Below are positions 58,801 through 64,000 of a stretch of DNA of 64,000 nt, piece after piece. A model generated the notes under the pieces. It worked only from the letters and a program-made list of their open reading frames with translations, made no database searches and had not been told where the DNA came from. The translations under genes were made by a program, and so were the position numbers. Position 1 is the first letter of the stretch. The number at the start of each line of letters is the position of its first letter. This stretch comes from Rhizophagus irregularis (taxonomy: Eukaryota > Glomeromycota > Glomeromycetes > Glomerales > Glomeraceae): the NCBI RefSeq assembly GCF_026210795.1, contig NC_089430.1, positions 4,588,001 through 4,652,000 of the forward strand, read 5' to 3'.

Positions 58801-60081
58801 GATATATCTACAAGTAGCTATATTTTGGTGCCGAAATGCGGCCGAAATTGAAAAAAAGTTTCGGCAACATGTATAGCGTATTTGTTTGTAATTTGAATGT
58901 TATTTGGAAGAATTTCGGATTGATATTCATTTGATAAATGATTTAAATGGTTTATGTATACTTTCCAATAATATTTCATGATGGAATTCCAAATTTTACT
59001 ATTATGGTCGAGTAAAGTAAATAGTAAAGGATATAACGTCAAATCAATATGCTTCAATATATTATATAATGAAATTTCTAATAAAAAAAAGAAATAAATT
59101 GAGTATCAATAACAATAAATTCATTAAATTAATATAAAAATATATACCATCATTTATATCCAAAGTAGCAATAGGAATTTCTAATTCAATTGAATAAATA
59201 ACAATTTTATTCTTTTTATTAGCATTTTTATCGTTGGATTCGTCATCCCTGATATTTTCATATTTGATTCCTAGACAAATAAAATTTTCATTGCTTGAAA
59301 TTTTGATATCTTCTTCTTCAAACTATTGACAAATAGTAAATTAGTTACAATATTTCTCAAAATAACTTTAATGAGTACTCTTAATGCATTTATTACCTTG
59401 TAATCCTCATCATCGGCAAAGATTCTTGCACTTTTTTCAGTAACTATATTCCATTCATAGATGCAATTACTTGAAAGCAAATAAAGTTTATTACATTTTG
59501 ATATGCTAATTAATTCAAAATCTTGGGGTATCTCGTAAATTTGTTTACACATCCATTTGCCATTTTTAATCTGTGTGGAATAAATCCGAAGAATTTTTTG
59601 ATTCAACACTTCATTACATATAATAAATTCGCCTTTTACATTAAAGGTACAATGATTCTGATAAATATTTTCATCGTAATATAGTTTAATCTCGTGTGTG
59701 TTATTATTCATATCGACTATTTCTGATAAAATAATAAAAATATTTTAAATAATCAGAATCAAATAAACGTCGGTGCTATCCAACAAATTATTGTTATCAC
59801 TTACTAGGTTTATTATTACAAATATAAACGAGCTTTTTATCATCGGAAACGCATATTTTGTCCAGATTTTTGATCTCACTAACTGTAATATGTTTTTCCT
59901 TGTCTGTGCCAAATATATTCCAACCGAAAATTGATTTATCTTTCTGATTATAAATAACAAGGTATTCTTCATTTGGTGATACTTCTATTTTTGTAATAGG
60001 TTTGCTTTTATTGATATCAAGATCAGCTCTCTCGATATTATTATCGTTGATTTCTCTGATTTCAATGGGGAAGTCGTTCAT
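55819..60081 (-). pseudogene. Beta-propeller/six-TM ion-channel-like gene, split by a transposon
   Basis: Eight exons on the minus strand: 60081-59805, 59722-59397, 59322-59148, 59077-56996 (containing the transposon), 56901-56413, 56346-56171, 56100-56027 and 55945-55819. Phases fit at every junction. Exons 1-3 look WD40/propeller-like (KSKPITKIEVSPNEEYLVIY, FGWNIFGTD, ISISKCNKLYLLSSNCIYEW). Exon 4 ends with two membrane segments. Exons 5-6 add four more, with a pore-like TSLLLTGDTSSFSNW before the last (VILMGSFIVIMIIFMLNVFI), followed by a charged coiled tail (QEEIEELI). This is a TRP/ion-transport-like layout. Exon 4 is cut by a 403-bp element; without it and one target copy the exon length fits the frame, for 1104 aa. 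As it stands the frame stops at 58818. An ATG at 58547 inside the element could start the channel half alone. Confidence 0.8.
58473..58875. mobile_element. 403-bp DNA transposon with 17-bp TIRs and 8-bp target duplication
   Basis: The ends are exact inverted copies (TATACATGTTGCCGAAA at left; TTTCGGCAACATGTATA at right). They are bordered by GCGTATTT at 58465-58472 and again at 58876-58883, a perfect 8-bp target-site duplication. Eight-base duplications are typical of hAT-like and some other cut-and-paste elements. There is no transposase frame, so it is non-autonomous. TTTCGGC/GCCGAAA motifs recur internally. It lies in exon 4 of the channel-like gene, and perfect ends and TSD imply a fairly recent insertion. 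Confidence 0.92.
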
Positions 60082-62143
60082 TTGAACTCTGAATTTCTCC
60101 TTTGTTAGAGTAAGTGAAACGGTTCTGTTGCTACTTCTTGGATCCAGAACAAATTGTTATTTATTTACAGTAAATAAAAGGCTTTACCTTCGTAAGGAGA
60201 AGCGCTATCTTATATATATATTGTTTTGTTTGTGTATGTTTATCACATCAAATATTACAAAAATATTACCTTTTAAGAAATTACTATATTAGAACTTGCA
60301 GTGTGACGATAAATTTATATTGATTGTACTATTTGGAAACACCGCAATAAAAAAATTTGTTTGTTGTATCAACGTATCATGGTACAGTATTTTCGTCCTA
60401 CAAATTTACCTCCATCATTTATTGGTTTATTTGATGACGTACCATTACGTTTGTCCTTTGTTTTTTTAAAATTTTTATTATTTCAATAAAGTGAATTCTA
60501 TTGATTAAGAAATTGTACAAAAAACTTTTAGCAAGACTGTTGGTCATACATATGATGATAATACAGTATCTCATTTTCTAGAATGTACTTTAATTATTAT
60601 AAAATTAAATTTATCTTAATTAAATTTTTTTACACATTAACTTCAAAATATTCACGTAATGTACTGCTGCTTTTAAGCCAAAACTCACAAGAGGTATTGT
60701 TCGGTTATTCTCCAGCCGAAATAACATATATTATGATTTTATGTACAATTCTAATAATTTTTTAAAATTACCGTGTTATTTAATGATTTATAATTATAAA
60801 ACCGATTTCAACTTTACTAAAAAATCCCACCTTTTACAATACTTAAATATCAAATCTATTATCTAATGTTTTGTAATACATTCGTATTTACGCTTTTTAC
60901 GTGTGATTAGTTTGATCAGTTTCTCTATCTGTTAAACTTTTTTTTTTTTAACGATTACAAATATAGAGTAGTTAAAAAAACAAAATAGAAATTTAGTACT
61001 TTTATCATAATTGCCACATGCTTTTTCTCTGTGTTAATATATCGCTGTTTTTTTTACAGGAGTTTGTAAAAATATGATATATAAATATCCCAGACTTACA
61101 AAAATTCTTTAATATTTTGAGAAAATTAACTTTACCGTATATTCTTTTGAACTTGATTATAAAATTCTTTTATTAAATATATATTAATGAATTCTCTTCT
61201 TAGGAGGATGAGGATATTCCATATAAATGATGAAACTTTTTTTTTACTTAATTAGTAATGCATTTTATTAATAAATCGATAACCTTATAACTACCGATTT
61301 ATCTAAATGATTATAACTAATCTATAAGACTAAAAAAAACTAATTGTGTAAGTCTACAAATTTTTGTTACCTATTACTAATTAATAATATTTTTTTTAAT
61401 TTTTTTTTGATTTTCTAATATTTTCTTCTGTTTTTCGTATTATAGCTATTTTCATTAAATTTAATAAATTTAATAACAAAAATTTGTTTACAAATTGTGA
61501 AATCAAAAAAAAGTATTACATTAAGAAAAATAAAATCTAATTAATTTTCTATGTAGGAACGTACGCGAAATTTAGACAAAAATTCTCCACTTGTCCATAA
61601 TTCCAATACCCTTTTCAAGAAAAAAAACCTAACCTTATTCTTCTTAATTTGTTTGCTTTATTGGACGTTTATTCGCTATCAGAGTCTTCTCTGCTGTCAC
61701 TACGCGTTTTTTTGTTTTCGCTCAATTTTCGGTTTCTGATTCCACAACTTTTTCTTTACCTTTAGATACGCTTGTTTCTTTTTTACCGCTGATCTTGTTT
61801 AAAATTTTCTACCACGTTATTATTTGAAACCGAAGGACTAGTTTATCGCACATCCTTCTTCGGGGGAAGAACAATTTGTAGATGCGTTTTGTTAGCCGTC
61901 TTTCGATTGGCCGGCTTCTTGAAGCTTCCACCTTGCTTATAATTTCATCTTGCGCTTTTATATGTAGCCCTTTACCTAAATCTTCGGTCATTGCTGAATT
62001 ATATGTGACCTTGAATAGATATTGTTCATTATCAAAATACATTAATTCGAGATCCGGCTATAAATCAGTGAAAAAAAAATGGGGCGAAATTTTGTAAATC
62101 ATTAATGAAATTTATTTAATTGGTATTTTTGTGGGTAAGGTAT

Positions 62144-62524
62144 CAGGACCCCGAGCTATATATATAGAGAGAGGTAAGGTGCAGCCAAAAAAAATTACTA
62201 TTAGCTCTACGCATTTTTTCAGGGCCGGAATTATTATAATGCCAGTCAGCGTCTAAAAAAAGGAAATAAATTCCGGCCGGCATTATCTATAAAAAGAAAG
62301 ATCTACATGATTATTTTGGTCAATTCTACACAAACTCTTACCCTACCTTTTATGGAGGTTCCTTAATGTACATTGAAGGTGTGCGATATTAACGTACAAA
62401 CTGGCCGGAATTAACGTTAACGCTATCACGTGAAAGTGCATAACTCCGCCAGTTTGTACGTTAAAATTGTACATCCCACTGTACGTTAAGGACGCCCCTT
62501 TTTATGTATATCTCGGGGTCACTG
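62144..62524. mobile_element. GGACCC-type inverted-repeat element, copy 3, with nested insertion
   Basis: It starts CAGGACCCCGAGCTATATA and ends TATATCTCGGGGTCACTG. The interior shares CAGGGCCGGAATTATTATAA and GCCAGTCA with the copies at 21941 and 29706. The extra length compared with those copies comes from the 62361-62491 block. Confidence 0.65.
62361..62491. repeat. 131-bp inverted-repeat block nested in the element
   Basis: The left arm has CCTTAATGTACA ... TTAACGTACAAACTGGCC. The right arm is its inverse, GCCAGTTTGTACGTTAA ... TGTACGTTAAGG. The arms are about 44 bp with few mismatches. The centre has GCTATCACGTGAAAGTGC. Confidence 0.7.
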
Positions 62525-63421
62525 CATCCAAATGAAAATGTTACGCAGTATTTTATGGCAGAAAAACCACAGCTTTCGAATGCATTATTAATTTCTCTTC
62601 CGATAAAAATTAAAAAATGACTTGTCTTTGTGCCTTACTATTTACGAATTTTTAACTGATCGATATCCGGATCACGAATTAAAATATATTTCACTTTGTT
62701 GATTTTAATGATTTTAGCGAATGACTGCCATACTCTCTTATGTAATCCTTTATAATCGTATAATCCTGCTTTTCATTATCTTTTTCGCTCAGATTTTTAA
62801 CCGCCTGCCAACTATATATTTTCTTTATATTACTAAATGAAATATTTGCGTCAAACATTCTAAAGAAATATAAACGTCCATTTTTCGTTATCGTTATATT
62901 AGATCCACCCTTTATGAAAACTGATTCCATATCTTTTGTTAAGCGGATTTTGGTCTGGACAGTTTTTATATTTATAGTTTCGTTTGATCGTTAAACGTTC
63001 CACATAGCCCACTTGTTTCATCGTTTCGTATTCTCCTCATCTTTCCAACGAACTAGTATTCTTGACCGAATCGTCCAACACCATGTAAACTAATCTTATA
63101 TTTTGTTTCAAGACTTAGAAATTAGTATAAAAGCTTTAGAATTACACAAAAGGATTAGATGCACAACAGATAATTTTTCTTTATTTTAAATATGAATAAA
63201 TGAAATCGTTTTGATATACATATATATATATATATCAATTTACATTATTTGGTAAAATAATACAAAAAATAGAAAAAAATATAATAAATAAATAATGTGA
63301 ATTCTAAATAAAAATTTGTGTGGTTATATCGTTGACTCTAGCCAAATTACGTTAACTTCGACCGGAATTAAAATCATACGAAGTCGCAATTACAACTTTC
63401 AATATGTCAAATAAGACAAGT

Positions 63422-64000
63422 CTAATTATGTTGGATCTTGAGTTTGTTTAACAAATCTTGCTTCATCTCCGGAAACTCATTAGTATTCCATTTGCCCTCA
63501 CTAATTAATTCTTTAATTAATTCTTGAGCTTCACCAAGTTCTACATCAAAATATCTGAAAATTTGATTCAGTAAAAAAATTAAGTAAATTTATTTAAACA
63601 TATAAATAAATGAATATACATACAATACTTCAGGAAACCATTTTTGAAAACGTCTCTGATGTGGTAACATGTAAAATAACTCAATTTCGGACATAGCCTA
63701 CAAGAAATTGTTAAATAATTTAGTAATTATAACAATTCATGAATTCCAATATTATGCTAAATAATGGTATTATACCTTCGCTTTCATTTTATACACTACG
63801 CCTAGAATGTCATCATCATTCACCTCACCGTACAATGTGATAAACACATTAATAATATATATGATCATTGCGAACATGAATAAAACCATCAATATTACAA
63901 GCTCCGGATTATCAACAAATGACCAATTGGAAAATGAACTTGTGTCACCTAATAATTAGATAAATTAACTATCGTTGAATACTTTTTTTAAATGAAAAAA
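63422..64000 (-). CDS. Second ion-channel-like gene, C-terminal exons only (cut by window end)
   Basis: Three exons on the minus strand, 63948-63776, 63697-63624 and 63554-63422, match the last three exons of the gene at 55819-60081 in order and phase; the middle one is identical in length (74 nt). They encode GDTSSFSNWSFVDNPE (the pore-side motif), a membrane segment (LVILMVLFMFAMIIYIINVF), then FYMLPHQRRFQKWFPEVL, and a tail (QELIKELI, FPEMKQDLLNKLKIQHN). The intron before 63948 still resembles that of the first copy. Upstream exons lie beyond 64000. This is a tandem paralogue in the same orientation, and this visible part is undamaged. Confidence 0.82.

Larger units (their letters stand above)
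61670..62930 (-). pseudogene. Decayed gene of unknown family, interrupted by a transposon
   Basis: Minus strand. 62930-62691 codes MESVFIKGGSNITITKNGR ... QDYTIIKDYIREYGS. After the element at 62144-62524 and an acceptor-like TTATAG, 62056-61809 codes DLELMYFDNEQYLFKV ... ASRSRPIERRLTKRIYK. A TAG at 61809 interrupts, then KILNKISGKKETSVSKGK, and after a frameshift TRSDSREDSDSE to a stop near 61672. More frame-broken coding appears above 62930 (GEYETMKQVGYVERLTI). The end is a charged, Ser-rich tail. I cannot name the family; a transposon-encoded or nuclear protein is possible. Confidence 0.4.
60082..63421. other. Intergenic region with a decayed gene and nested elements
   Basis: 60082-61650 shows nothing clear. 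The remainder holds remnants of an unidentified minus-strand gene and an element with another inverted repeat inside it, both listed. A TA microsatellite lies at about 63217-63233. Confidence 0.55.

Noticed and set aside
1-64000. tRNA or rRNA genes
   Set aside because: Reading for B-box-like GTTCGA motifs gave hits only inside protein genes, without a cloverleaf; no rRNA-like conserved blocks were seen. A tRNA scan would be decisive.

Overview
The window is eukaryotic and almost certainly comes from an arbuscular mycorrhizal fungus (Glomeromycotina, most like Rhizophagus). The reasons are the very AT-rich sequence with long poly-A/T runs, small GT-AG introns of about 65-100 bp, and an expanded family of TKL-type kinases with a Cys-x2-Cys N-terminus and the FKNWTSGN motif. 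F-box, P450 and DUF2235 genes add to the picture. I recognise the kinase family from general knowledge of this lineage; no database search was possible. No rRNA, tRNA, CRISPR array or prokaryotic operon was seen. Exon borders are my own reading of splice sites, reading phase and paralogue comparison.

Layout. 1-5.9 kb: two tandem kinase genes, the first an in-frame chimera of 1.5 kinase domains, the second with HRN in place of HRD. 5.9-9.9 kb: repeats. 9.9-14.2 kb: a cytochrome P450 and an F-box gene. 14.2-19.4 kb: gene-poor. 19.4-21.3 kb: minus-strand kinase with an extra N-terminal exon. 24.6-29.4 kb: an intact kinase, a kinase pseudogene, and a helical membrane-hairpin protein of unknown function. 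29.4-36.7 kb: gene-poor, with a 2-kb tandem array of about 370-bp units. 36.7-44 kb: two DUF2235 alpha/beta-hydrolase genes in a segmental duplication. 44-51.9 kb: kinase remnants, a second helical-hairpin gene, a frameshifted kinase, and another duplicated segment. 52.1-53 kb: secreted trypsin-like protease. 55.8-64 kb: two tandem beta-propeller/six-TM ion-channel-like genes; the first is split by a 403-bp DNA transposon with 17-bp terminal repeats and an 8-bp target duplication, and the second runs off the window.

Most genes belong to families that are duplicated here: five larger kinase genes plus two kinase remnants, two helical-hairpin genes, two DUF2235 genes and two channel genes. Many copies are damaged by fusion, a 1-nt deletion, a transposon or a lost catalytic residue. 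The window reads as a birth-and-death region for signalling and membrane-protein families, seeded with several families of short non-autonomous inverted-repeat transposons. The most striking items are the transposon inside the channel gene, the chimeric kinase, the recurrent pairing of a kinase gene with a helical-hairpin gene, and the tandem array whose units carry splice-site-like signals and a hairpin.
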